Assembly: GCF_010015445.1 (NCBI RefSeq) | Contig: NC_053134.1 | Coordinates: forward strand, 167,771-231,770 | DNA: 64,000 bases | Source: Perca fluviatilis | Taxonomy: Eukaryota; Chordata; Actinopteri; Perciformes; Percidae | Direction: 5' to 3' | In this document: one piece after another, positions 24,893-35,574 of the stretch | Position numbering within the stretch: position 1 is the first letter of the stretch | How the letters are laid out: each line of letters opens with the position of its first letter | Position numbers and translations under genes: made by a program | Notes under the pieces: model-generated | Told to the model about the DNA's origin: nothing | The model's input: only the letters and a program-made list of their open reading frames with translations | The model's database searches: none

Positions 24893-27378
24893 TATAAGGG
24901 CTGTCAGCATTATTCGATGCGATTAAGGGCCGAGCATAACGCGTTAATTTTTTTTAATCTCATTAATCGCATGCCGCCATTTATTAATTTATTTTACACT
25001 TCACTGGGCTTGGTGTGGTGCCGACTATTTTGACCCTTTGCAGCACCGTTACTTATCATGAAGCTGTCATACTTCCTGGTAACACATCCTGCTGCTGCAG
25101 GCTGCAGGCATGATGGAGAAATGCAGCAAGCAACACAATTCTGAATGGAGCTTTTTATTTTCCAAAACTCCCGGATGGCTCGTAGACAAGACGAAAGCCA
25201 AATTATAATATCACCGAAGAACATCAAGCTGGAGTTACCACCTACGAGCTAAGCATAGTCCAATTAACGGGACTGAGGAGAGTGCCACTAGTCGCCGACC
25301 TGTTGATGAAACCAAATCCAAAAACATTACTTCCGCTCTTGCGAAATGGGTGGCAACTAACGCAGACCTGTCAGCATCGTAGAAGACTTAGTCTTAAAGA
25401 AGTACTACGGTTGGCATGTTCTGACCCATCCCGAGGGGGCCAGCAGCCCCACCCACACACAGCCTGAACTCCACGGAGAAAGCAGCCACACTGGAACTGC
25501 TGCAAAGTGCAAACGCTGTCTCATTAACCGGTGATCACTGGACGTCAGTGAGTTATCAACATTATTTAGGAGTTACTAAACACTATATTGACTCTGGTAA
25601 GGATAGGGATTTTTGTTTTTTAGTTAGGTTCTTGGAGGAATTGTGCAATAATGTCAGATTCAATCATTTTTCTTTTGTTTACAGTAAATAAATAATAAAC
25701 AAATACAAATCTTAAAGTCAAGTTCTTAAAGTAACTTTCTTTGCATTCAGTTGATTCCCAGTCAAGATACACTGGTAAGAACTGCTTTCCATTGTTAATA
25801 TGTACTTAAAAACAGTTCTGAAATGCAAAATAATACAATTTTAATCATGTGATAAAACATGAGATCAATTGCGATAAAAAAAAGTAATCGTTCGACAGCC
25901 CTAAAATGTATATGTATATGTATATATATATTTCACACACAGATATTACTCTCCACTCACCTATTCAACAACCGAGACTTAAACAGGCAGCTGTGAGCGT
26001 GAAACAGAACACGGAGAGGGAAAGATTGGCACCTGCCGTATATATAACTAAGCACATATTAATAATCATAATGATAATGGCTGGTGTGTGTATAAAACTT
26101 GTACACACCACAGTGTCTGCTGTGCGAGCGCTGGAGGTCATACACGCTCTCCAAGTTGATTTCTGACAACAAGAAGGCACTGGCCCTCCTATGATTGGTC
26201 ACTTTCAAAGTGATCCCGCCATCACAGACATCTTAGTTTACCTTGATTGACAGCTATCCTTCAGGAAGCTCTGAGTAGTTGTCCCTGCTGTGTTTATTAA
26301 CCATGTGGTGCAAGATAGGAATGTATAAGTGTCTCTTACCTGTCGCTTTATTGTCTTGTCTGTCTCTCTGCCTGCCTGTCTCTCCACCTGTCTGTTTTCC
26401 CACCTCTTTGTCTCTTTGCCTGCATGCCTGTCTCTCCACCTCTCTGCCTCTCTGTTTCTCTCTCTGCCTGTCTGTCTCCCCACCTCTGTCTCTCTGTCTG
26501 TCTCTCCACCTCTCTGTCTTTCTGTCTCTCTCTCTCTCTGCCTGTCTGTCTCCCCACCTCTGTCTCTCTGTCTTTCTCTCCACTCTCTGTCTCTCTGTCT
26601 CTCTCTGCCTGTCTGTCTCCCCACCTCTGTCTCTCTGTCTGTATCTCTGCCTGTCTCCCAGCCTGCCTGTCTGTCCACCTATCTGTCTGTCTCTCCACCT
26701 CTCTGTCTCTCTGTCTGTCTCTCTGTCTGTCTGTCCACCTGCCTGTCTGTCCACCTCTCTGTCTGTCTCTCCATCTCTCTGTCTCTCTGCCTGTCTGTCC
26801 ACCTCTCTGTCTTTCTCCCAACCTGTCTATCACTCCAGGACCCGTCCATCAGAGGAATCTTTCATTTTTTGGCTAAAGAGCAGATGACCAAATATGAGAT
26901 GTCTATCGCCATGGCAACAGCCTTCAACCTGCTGTCCAACCACCGCATTCCTGTAAATACATTCATATTATACTAATATACCTGTAAATACAAGATGTAA
27001 ATATTATGTTTTCCTTCATATATTTGATCACAATGTTACATTCAGATACATACAGTTCTCTTGAGCAGCATTTGTGTTATTAATATACCTGTCTGTCTGT
27101 CTCTCTGCCTGTCTGCCTTTCTGTCTCTCTAACCTGTCTGTCTGTCTGACTGCCTGTCTGTCTCTCTGCCTGCCTGTCTCTTTAACCTGTCTGTCTGTCT
27201 ACAGCTGATGGAGCAGCTGACGGCGGCGACTCCTCGACCAATCAACAGCCAGTTGAACTGTTGTCGTCTGGAGCAGCTGAACCTGAGCGTGGAGCCGCAA
27301 GCTTTCACCTCCGCCATCACAGACTGTTTGTGGCCCTTTACCCCGGACAAACGCTGGAGACAGACCGTCTTCCACTGA
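21174..27378 (+). CDS. mat2b: mat2b-like gene (methionine adenosyltransferase 2 beta-type regulatory subunit), 5' part not found
   Basis: Five exons read as the middle and end of MAT2B, an NAD(P)-binding short-chain-dehydrogenase-like subunit that regulates S-adenosylmethionine synthase. 21174-21289 has [16 protein letters not shown] and LAKEA. 22157-22297 has [19 protein letters not shown] and [11 protein letters not shown]. 24132-24316 has [33 protein letters not shown]. 26839-26952 has [20 protein letters not shown]. 27205-27378 ends [10 protein letters not shown] and stop. Phases match except after exon 3, where the sequence reads CAG TAG with no GT at the needed position; one missing G would give CAG/GTAGTT. 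The N-terminal Rossmann exons (TGATGLLG type motif) are not in the upstream sequence, which is full of LINEs. AATAAA follows at about 27557. It may be a diverged paralogue or a decaying copy. Confidence 0.8.
21690..22000 (+). mobile_element. LINE/SINE-type 3' tail in mat2b intron
   Basis: Contains CAGGAGGGAGTTTTTCCTCG, ATCTCGAGATAACTCTTG and TTTGATACTATAAATAAAAT, then an AATTGAATTGAATGG tail, a layout I recognise from interspersed repeats common in teleosts. No coding capacity. The family name is not certain. Confidence 0.5.
22470..22785. repeat. 44-bp minisatellite
   Basis: About seven copies of TTTTATAAAGAATATGTTAG followed by ATCATTTCCTCTCTAACTGG and GAGG. Confidence 0.9.
22874..23525. 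mobile_element. TTAA-flanked MITE
   Basis: TTAA at 22874 and 23522 with inverted ends AAAGTGCCCATATTATGA and its near complement (CATAATATGGGCGCTTT). The interior has GCTAGCATGGTAGC repeats. A fragment of the same family, reverse-oriented, lies at 27743-27830. Confidence 0.8.
23870..24130. repeat. polypyrimidine (CCTGCCTGTCTCTCTC)n tract
   Basis: Runs straight into the acceptor CTCTCAG of the mat2b-like exon at 24132, so it also serves as an oversized polypyrimidine tract. Confidence 0.85.
24440..24715 (+). mobile_element. LINE-type 3' tail with ATATGTATTT repeats
   Basis: Three copies of a 26-bp TATGTACTATATGTATTTAA unit, then CATGCCAATAAAGCAAAATTC and an AATTGAATTGAATTGA tail typical of LINE 3' ends. 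Confidence 0.5.
24803..24893. repeat. (TA)n and (GATA)n microsatellite
   Basis: Pure TA followed by GATAGATAGATA. Confidence 0.95.
24897..25904. mobile_element. hAT non-autonomous element
   Basis: Left end AAGGGCTGTCAGCATTATTCG; right end reads TAGGGCTGTCGAACGATTAC on the other strand. Both are followed by sequence rich in ATTAATCGC. No intact transposase. It lies in the intron before the fourth visible mat2b exon. Confidence 0.7.
26345..26835. repeat. polypyrimidine (TCTCTGTCTGTC)n tract
   Basis: About 490 bp of CTGT/CTCT on the plus strand, ending in the acceptor CACTCCAG of the mat2b-like exon at 26839. Long Arg/Glu- and Ser/Leu/Cys-rich open frames over it are repeat artefacts. Confidence 0.9.
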
Positions 27379-27742
27379 CATGGAGAAAGAGAGAGACAGG
27401 CAGACAGACATTCCAGTGACTACAGGCAGACAGATGGACAGACGGACAGACAGACGGACAGACATACATTTCACTGACTACAGGCAGACAAACATATATT
27501 TTATGTTTAGATATCAATAAGGTAATTTTACTTAAAAACTACTGATTTATTTTTCTGAATAAAAGCCTGTCATTAGAGAAGATAGTTATTAATTGTGACT
27601 GAGGGAATAAATATGTACGGTGTATATTTACCCTAACTCTAACCTAACCCCGTGATTCTACTGTAGCTCATGTAAAGACTGTCAACACTTCACAATAAAC
27701 ATCTGAAGTTCTGAATCTGAGGTCCGAGTCTTTGTTTAAGGT

Positions 27743-28090
27743 TCACCCTGTGTGTTGATCTCTGTTTTAGCTACAGAGTGAGACATCTCACTTCTGTACC
27801 ATCTTTGTTGGGAGTTGCACATGCTCCATAAGGACTACTAGCCAGTCAGAAGCAGAGTATGAGGGCGTGTCCTGACAGTACCTAGGTAAGGACTACTAGC
27901 CAGTCAGAAGCAGAGTATGAGGGCGTGCCCTGACAGTACCTAGGTAAGGACTACTAGCCAGTCAGAAGCAGAGTATGAGGACGTGCCCTGACAGTACCTA
28001 GGTAAGGACTACTAGCCAGTCAGAAGCAGATTATGAGGACGTGTCCTGACAGTACCTAGGTAAGGACTACTAGCCAGTCAGAAGAAGAGT
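27743..28090. repeat. MITE fragment followed by 58-bp tandem repeat
   Basis: 27743-27830 is the near reverse complement of about 23290-23397 in the TTAA MITE (shared ACTTCTGT...CAACTCCCA core). It is followed by four to five copies of a 58-bp unit with AAGGACTACTAGCCAGTCAG and CTGACAGTACCTAGGT. Confidence 0.7.
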
Positions 28091-28780
28091 ACTTTGGGTC
28101 CCACCCTGAAATCCCAAATCGTGACAAATTGGATCTTCAAGCGCTTAAAAAAAAAAAATCGGATTTACCACAGGATTATATAAACTGAGAATATTCTGTT
28201 TCTTAACTTGGACAAGACGTGGAGGAGCATTACGAGGTCCGGCAGAACTACAACCCTGAAGATACTGAAGGTGAATCTCCTCCGCTCAACATGATCCTTA
28301 AAACAGTTAGAACACCCTGACTAATAATCCGTTTTGCTGAGTCATGGCTGATCTGTAACAGTTAGAACCCACTAACTAATCCTTTTTGCTGAGTCATGGC
28401 TGATCTGTAACAGTGAGCACAATCTTACTAATAATCCTTTTGCGGTGTCAGTGCTGCTGGGGAAGGGTTAGACGTGTACTTCTAAAGATATTGTTGTATT
28501 CCCTGTAACAGAAAGGTCCCTTTCTCTGTGAGTTTATCAGACGGTTCCTGTATCTTCGTTTCTACTGAGAGTTTATCAGATGGTTTCTGTATCTTTGTCT
28601 CTGAGAGTTTATCAGATGGTTTCTGGCTGATTCTTCCACACATGACTAAACATGAGAACACAAATCAACATGTTGAATACAGGGAAGTGATGTACAGAAT
28701 GTAATATGAGCTGAATGCTGATGTGATTTTAAAGTTTCTTTATGCTGCCATCTTGTGGTCTCATCTGATATTATATCTGC
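28091..28780. other. no gene seen; short direct repeats
   Basis: Contains two or three copies of CTGAGTCATGGCTGATCTGT (28335-28410) and of GAGTTTATCAGATGGTTTCTG (28530-28625). No open frame or splice-bounded block recognised. Confidence 0.5.
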
Positions 28781-28787
28781 AGTAAAT

Positions 28788-28920
28788 ACTCTGCCCTGTA
28801 CCCTGAATACTGCAGTAAATACTCGGCCCTGTACCCTGAATACTGCAGTAAATACTCGGCCCTGTATCCTGAGTACTGCAGTAAATACTCGGCCCTGTAC
28901 CCTGAATACAACCTGACAAT
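28788..28920. repeat. 33-bp minisatellite
   Basis: Four copies of CTGCAGTAAATACTCGGCCC followed by TGTACCCTGAATA, sitting exactly where the LINE at 28921-30545 breaks off. Confidence 0.85.
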
Positions 28921-30545
28921 AGCAGTTTTAAAGGATGGTGGTATAGTGCCAGAGAGAAGAAAGGTGTTAAGTATTAATGTAATCATTGGAGCAGTAGATG
29001 GCAGGCAGCTCTTAACCAGGCTTGTTGGAAGAGGATCCAGCTAACAGGTGGAGGAATTGCACTTTTTGATGAGGCCACAGATGGTACTTTCAGCAGGGAG
29101 ACTGAATTCACAGAGTTGATTGTTGTAAGATGATTCCTGAGTACTCAGTGAGCATGGTTGTTTCAGCTGAGTAATTGAACATTGTAATTGCTGTTGGATT
29201 GCCTCAATTTTGGTATTGAAAAAGTTCAGGAAGACTGAGCAGCATTCATCAGAGAGTTCCTGATGGGTGCTGTGATCAGGTGGCTTAAGGAGACCATTAA
29301 CAGTGGAAAGAGAGCTCTGGTGTTTCCTTGTCTTTCACGGATTATCTTTGGATAGTATGATGTTTTTGCAACACAGAGGGCGTTTTTATACTGATGCAGG
29401 TGTTCAGAGTACATGTATTTATGCACAGTAAGACCAGCCTTTTTTGACAGCCGCTCCAGGCATCGGCCCAAGGATTTCATATGCCGAAGTTCAGTTGTAA
29501 ACCAAGGAGCGGAGTGCACAAATGAAACAGTTTGCGTTTTCATAGGAGCAAGTCTGTCAAGTGCTGTAGACATGCAGTCATTGTAGTGGTCAACTAAATC
29601 CTCAAATGAAGTATTAGAAGCAGGGGAGTGATAAGTGGCAATAAGAGAAGTGAGTTCCTCTGTTTTCACCTTTTTAATGTTGCAATATGACATAACACGC
29701 TGAATCTTGGACTTCATGACAGGCAGATAGGTGTCAAACAGTACAGCTTTGTGATCAGATATGGGTAGTTCAGCAGTACTGATATTGCTAGGCTTGATAC
29801 CAGAACAACAGATCAGATCTAAAATATGTCCTTTGGTGTGTGATGCCAAAGGAGTCAAGCATATCCATAAAGTCTTTTGTGAATGCATTAGAAAATTTGA
29901 ATTATGTATATTAAAATCCCCCATCAGGATGACATTAGGAGACATTGCATTCAAAGCAGTAAGAACAGTTAAAAGTTCAGGAATAAACATATTTAATGGT
30001 TTAGGTGGTCTGTATAATACCCCAATAATGGTGGGTGTGGGTCCTCTGAGTTTAACAGACAGCATTTCAAAAGAGGTGCGATCAGGCACAGAGAGTGGTG
30101 TCAGTTTCACATTCTTGCGATAGAGCAGTGCGAGACCACCTCCCTTCCCGGATGAGCGGAGTTTACAGATGTAAACAAATCCCTGCGGGACTGCTTGGTT
30201 GAGGTGGAAGAAATCATTGCTCTGCTGCCACGTTTCCGTAAGACATAGAAAGTCCAGTTTATGGTCCACAATGAAGTTGCTGACGAGAGAAGCTTTGTTG
30301 GTGAGGGATCTTGTGTTGAACAAGCCAACTTTCAGTCCGTTTGACTTACAGTGCACATCCGATCTGGGAAGACGGGCAAGCACAGTATGGTCAACTCGTC
30401 AATCAGGCTTCAAATGACTGTGATCAACAGTCCAAAGACAGGGGATTATTTTGCCATCCTTGCGAGCCATGTAGATTTAGTTGCGACGAGATTCTCGGTG
30501 GACATACTTCGCGTTGGCACAGAAGTTGTTGCGGGTAGTAGTAGT
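28921..30545 (-). mobile_element. LINE endonuclease part, 3'-truncated
   Basis: The minus-strand open frame 30383-29226 (385 residues, no stop) is an APE-type endonuclease. It contains KVGLFNTRSLTNKA, LDFLCLTETWQ, GGGLALLYR, GVLYRPPK, VILMGDFNIH, HILDLICCSG and SDHKAVLF, then a basic linker (SAPWFTTELRHMK). It continues after a break with SGTIPPSFKTAIVRL, the very start of the reverse transcriptase, and stops at the 33-bp minisatellite. The loss is at the 3' side, unusual because LINEs are normally 5'-truncated. Confidence 0.85.
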
Positions 30546-30789
30546 CCTAGTGGGCTGTAGGCCACTGCGGTAAGCTTAACTTGCATCCTCCGGTCACCAT
30601 GGCATCCTCCGGTCATCAGGCATCATGTCATGTCTGACTTCAACCCCATTTAAAAACAAAATACAGCGGAGAGATGTTGAAATGTGTAGCTATATATAAC
30701 TATTGAACTTTGCTAATGAACTGAGTATGAAAATCAAATAAAATTATCAATGTATTCGTGAAAAAGACTAAACCGTTACTAGGCAACTA

Positions 30790-31490
30790 GTGACAAGTGC
30801 TGTTTTTGGCACAATGGAGAGCCTCCCTCTGTTTTAGTAATAATGCTCCGTTTCAGCACAATGGACAAGCCCCCCTCTGTTTTATTAACAATGTCTGTTT
30901 CAGCACCATGGACAACCTCCCTCTGTTTTATTAATAATACTGTTTTTCAGCACCATGGACAACCTCCCTCTGTTTTAGTAATAATGCTGTTTCAGCACCA
31001 TGGACAGCCCCCTCTGTTTTATTAACAATACTGTTTTTCATGACCATGGACAGCCTCCCTCTGTTTTAGTAATAATGCTCCGTTTCAGCACCATGGACAG
31101 CCTCCCTGTGTTTTAATAATACTGGTTTCATCACCATGGATAGCCTCCCTATGTTTTAGTAATAATGCTCCGTTTCAACACCATGGACAGCCTCCCTCTG
31201 TTTGAGCAACAAGTGCTGTTTTTCAGCACCATGGACAGCGCCCCCTGTTTTATTAATAATACTGCTTTTCATCACCATGGACAGTCTCCCCTCTGTTTTA
31301 GTAACAAAGGTTGTTTTCAGCACCATGGACAGCCCCCCTCAGTTTTAGTAATAATGCTGTTTCAGCACCATGGACAGCCTCCCTCTGTTTTAGTAGCCAC
31401 GCTCTGTTTCAGCACTATGGACAGCCTCCCTCTGTTTTAGTAATAATGCTGTTTCAGCAACATGGACAGCCTCCCTCTGTTTCATTAATA
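30790..31490. repeat. about 45-bp minisatellite
   Basis: About 15 variants of TTTCAGCACCATGGACAGCC followed by TCCCTCTGTTTTAGTAATAA. The last unit is repeated in reverse orientation at 31488-31530. Confidence 0.9.
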
Positions 31491-31533
31491 AAACAGAGGG
31501 AGGCTGTCCATGGTGCTGAAAAACAGCACTTGT

Positions 31534-31568
31534 TAGGGTTAGGGTTAGGGGGTTAGGGTTAGGGTGGT
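31534..31568 (+). repeat. interstitial telomere-type (TTAGGG)n
   Basis: Five to six TTAGGG/TTAGGGGG units immediately after the inverted minisatellite unit. Confidence 0.9.
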
Positions 31569-33240
31569 ACAGATCCCAGAGATCTCCCCACGCGTCCGAC
31601 GACTACGTAGTTGAAATGGAGATCAACGGTATGCACGGGCGTCGCATGTCACTTCAATTCCTCCCGAACAGTATGCCATTGAACCCAATGAATCAAAAGT
31701 GCTGAATCCTTTGTCTAAAGGAGGGATAGAGAAAAGGAGAGAGGTGAGGTCCTCCTACTGGAGGAAAGGGATGGTGGGGAGAGAGGGAGGAGAGAGAGAG
31801 AGAGAGAGACACCCAAACCTCTGTCTGGAGGTGGAGAGAGAGAGGGAGGGAGAGAGACCCATCCCTCTGTCTAGAGGAGGTGGGGAGATAGGAGAGAGGG
31901 GGATGGGGGAAGGGAAGGAGGGGTATTCGGACTGATTTTGAAGTTTAGAGACTGGTTATGAAAGTTTTAGGTTAAAAAATAGAGAAGGGCGTCCGCCCGC
32001 GTCCCGTCTTCCCATAGTCGACTAATGTCGGCCAGGGGGGAAAAACGGAAACGCAGACGGTAGTTCCATCTCCTGAGGCCTCTGCCTTCCCATAATTGCA
32101 GTGCAACCAGGGGGGAATAAACAGGCAGCCATCAGAAGCCCACAGCCCCCCGCAATCCCATAATTGGCTGGCGCTCCCAACAAAAGGAGACGTCAGAACA
32201 ACCAGGGGGGAAGGCGGGAAAGCTAATGGGTGCACGCCTAGGAGCCCAATTAGGTTATTTTAATCGCAAAACGGAGGTATATTATAAAATATTAGTATAT
32301 TATGTAAAAAAGGTTTAGTAATTTTGGAAGTAGAAGTATTGTTTAAAATGGGAGGGATCGGTCTACTTTAGAAGCTAAATTTTAGGACACAATCATCAGT
32401 AGTGTACCTCAGCATCATCGAGTGTTTCGGCCATTATCACTAGACACTCTCCACTGAGGACGGCCCACCGGGGTTGATCAAGTCCCGGCGTGTGTCCCAT
32501 GCCCAATTGAGTCGGTCCAAATAGAATTTAATATAATCTCTAGATCAATAAATTGTTTTAAGATATATATGTAAAGTTAAGTTAAGAAGGCTAATGAGAA
32601 CAACTATTGTTGCTGCAGCATGGTTGTATTAAGTAAATTAAAATTTTAAATATGAGATAAAGTAAAATTCTGTAAATTAAGTAAGGAAGAAGTTAAAGTA
32701 TGTATAAATTAAAATTAAACTTACCACCTGAATGACAAGGGTGTCTGTTAACAGCGCAAGCTAGGACCACCCCTGTCAGACAGGACAGAAGGTCCTGGAG
32801 TCCAGGTCAATTCCTTCCTGTGTTCCATATACCGCACAACTACAGGAGGCGCAATTAAAATCAAATTGGAATAGACACTCCAGCCCCTGTAGTCTTCAAT
32901 CGTACCAGTCGGTTGTATTATGGTTTAAGACTTGAAATTTTGAACAAAGTGTTTCGGTGATAAAAAAAACACTAGGAAGGAAGAGCAGGAATCCCCGAGC
33001 AAAACGATATACGTTTCGCCAGTTTATGACCACGGGAAGTGGACGAAAATTAGTTTTAAACGCGAAAACGGGTAATATATGCGGTTGTGGGCGTGGCCAA
33101 GACGTTTTGTGCTATAACTTCCCTTTGAAAGGCCCTACAGACTTGGGAGTAAGTTTGAGAAGCATTGCAAGTCCTCTGCTTAAATTATAGGTAGGTGGAA
33201 TTTCCCTTCCTGTTTCTTTCTCTATCATTATTTTTAGGGT
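31569..33240. other. 1.7 kb unidentified sequence between two telomeric-repeat tracts
   Basis: No convincing gene. It holds a GGGAGAGAGAGAG-rich stretch (31770-31910). Three spaced copies of CCCATA..., each followed by CCAGGGGGGAA, lie at 32010-32215. Two hairpin-prone sites on the minus strand at about 32424 and 32953 share CTAGTG... and CCGAAACACT. Confidence 0.5.
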
Positions 33241-33357
33241 TTTAAAATGGGTTAATATGCCTTTCGTGTCTGTGGGTTAGGGTTAAGGTTTTATGGAAGG
33301 GTTAGGGTTAGGGGTTAGGGGTTAGGGTTAGGGTTAGGGTTAGGGTTAGGGGTTAGG
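33241..33357 (+). repeat. interstitial telomere-type (TTAGGG)n abutting PLE copy A
   Basis: About eight TTAGGG/TTAGGGG units at 33300-33357, preceded by degenerate units. They join directly to GAATGAAAAAATGAAATCC, the antisense of the PLE 3' end. Confidence 0.9.
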
Positions 33358-33399
33358 AATGAAAAAATGAAATCCTGCTGCCGTAAGGCAGCAGGATTG

Positions 33400-33800
33400 A
33401 AGCACAAACCTGGACTTTGGTCTAATTCCCTACCCCCTATCTCGTTTAGGCCGTTGGGCAGGTGCGTGCCCAGCTTTTGGATCCAAGACCTCTCAGTTCT
33501 CCTTACGTTACTGGACCGACCATGCTGGGTTGGACTCCAGGATGGTGGCCCTGAGGTTGGTCCAGCCGTGGTCCACAAAATGTTGGACTAAGGGGATGTG
33601 TAGATTTTTTGTTTATTGATGTTATACCTGTGCTGGGTAAATCTGGTCAATAAAGAGTTCCCTGATTCCCCACATATTGCTTGGAACATTGTGAGCATCT
33701 AATTAAATAAATAATGTTTTTGTGATGTACAGTTGTGTTATTTTGGGTTAAGAAAACCTCTTTGGAGCTTTGATTCTGTACAGTTTTGTACCTCCTATAA
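33400..33800 (-). CDS. PLE copy A GIY-YIG-like C-terminus
   Basis: The minus strand reads SGNSLLTRFTQHRYNI, then VDHGWTNLRATILESNP and VRRTERSWIQKLGTHLPNGL. This is the end of the GIY-YIG endonuclease module of EN-bearing PLEs (...YVGETG..L..R...H..., L..HF, ER.WI..L.T..P.GLN). The YLI-C..C start, seen in copies B (KNCVYLIRCSKCCVQYV) and C, is eroded in A. Confidence 0.65.
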
Positions 33801-33947
33801 AAATCCCCTGGGCCCTAGTCCTGTGGACCTGTAAAGGCCTGAGTTTGGCCTTGACTAAAATATCCGCTTAAGTTTTTGTTTTTTCTGAAGGCTGCAATGA
33901 GTCTGTGATCCTTCAGAAAAAATATTGTTACCTCAGAGGAAATAAAA

Positions 33948-35511
33948 TTATTTTTTAATTTTTTGACCAATTTCACGTTTTGTGCAGAGTATGTTACAAT
34001 AATGGGCAGGAGTGGGTCCAGACAGATTGGTTTTAGGCTGAGTGAAGGTCCTCAAAGCCTGTCTTAGCATGGTGCGGGAGTAGCCCCTAGTGGCCAATGC
34101 GGAGAATAGGATTTTTGTTGCTGCTTTAAAATCTGATGTTCTGGTGCAGATTCTTTTGAACCTCAATAACTGGGATTTTACTAGACCAGCAAAGGTGTGG
34201 CGTGGGTGGTGACTGGACCTGAACAACAGCGCATGCGTGTCAGTCTTTTGAAAAAACTTTGACATCCAGTCTGTGTGTTGAGGAGAAGTCATCCCCTTTG
34301 AAAGGTCGGTCGTGTCCAGGAAGTCAATTGAGTCCTGATTAATGGTTGAAGTCAATTTGATGGACTCCCTCTGCCCATTTAAGGTAAGCATAAACTGTTC
34401 GAAATCCTCCATCGAATATTCCCATATGCCCCATATGTCATCCAAAAACGGAAATAATAAAGTGGTTTTTGTCGCAAGCCGCTAATGCTTTCTCTTCCCA
34501 TTACAAAAAATTAGTGCGTCCGAATTCGAAGTCATTTCTAGTTAAATTAATTTCTAGGAGTTGGAGGAGCTCCTTTTCCGGTCTCTTACTGTTGGGGTAC
34601 TTTTTGGAATATATTTCTGACAGCCAACAATCCTTCTGAAGGTCTGTATGTTGGTGTACAGCGCCGTGGCGTCGAGGGAAAAGAAAAGGCTGATGGTGGG
34701 ACTATGATATTTTTAATAATTTCAACAAAATGAAACGTGTCCGCGATGTAACTTTGGTGTAATATTGAGAGGGATTTAAATAATAATCTAGAAACTCCGC
34801 TATACAGTGGGTCTCACTCTCACAATCAGAGACAATCGGTCCGCGTCGGGAGATGCAGTAAGGGGAGGCTCCAAGACTCTCTTTTTGTGGATTTTGGGCA
34901 AAAGGTAAAACCTGCGCATTCTGGGTTCTTTATTTCCCTGGAGGTAGGTCATTTGTTTGTGGCTGATGAATTTCTTATTATATAATGATAAAAGAATTTT
35001 GTTAACTAATGGTATGGTATCCTTATAAATAGGTCTGTCTAGTTTTGTATAATAATTTCGGTCATTAAGCTGTCTGTGTCCCTCCCACAGATAATCCTGC
35101 CTGTCCATGAGGACAACCGCGCTCCCTTTATCTGCAGGTTTAATCACTATTTGGTCCTGTGCACTCAACTGGTGGAGTGCTTCGGTTTCCACTTTACTAA
35201 GGTTGGATTTAACCCAACCTATTCTATAGTTTTTTGAAAATATTCGTTATCCAATTGTGTCAAATTGGTGATTTCAGGAGGAAGCTGTGCAGTAGGGGAA
35301 CCCAGGTGGACTTGGGAATAAAGGGAAGGTGAACAGAGTCAGGTTTGTTATTATAATAGACAGCCAATTTCAATTTCCTGTGATAATTTTGCAGGTCAAG
35401 TTTAGTCTGGTCTTTGAGACATTTGTGGCTAGACCTGTGGAGGGAGGGAATAAAAGTTAACCCTTTGTTTAGCAGCATGCTCTGTGCTGCTGTCAGTCGG
35501 AAAGGATTCAC
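33948..35511 (-). CDS. PLE copy A reverse transcriptase
   Basis: Minus-strand pieces 35511-35260, 35192-34800 and 34445-33948 with breaks between them. Diagnostic PLE blocks are VIKPADKGSAVVLMDR, RRFYLLPKIHKK, SLDATALYTNIQT (catalytic Asp, about 34650), FLDDIWGIW (active-site DD, about 34440) and the thumb part HTFAGLVKSQLLRFKRIC and KILFSALATRGYS. PADKG and LLPKIHK mark Penelope-like reverse transcriptases, which are related to telomerase. The active-site residues are present but the frame is broken. Confidence 0.8.
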
Positions 35512-35574
35512 ATAAGTTAACCACTGTGTTTAACCCTGCTTTGTTTTCACCACTTACAGGGAAATGGTGTTTAA

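Noticed and set aside
26254..26887. Open frames of 150-215 codons on both strands
   Set aside because: Products of the CTGT/CTCT tract before a mat2b-like exon; only the part from 26839 is coding.
31590..31602. CCACGCGTCCG, resembling a cDNA-library adaptor
   Set aside because: Single short occurrence inside continuous genomic sequence; chance is enough to explain it, though a junction check would be easy.
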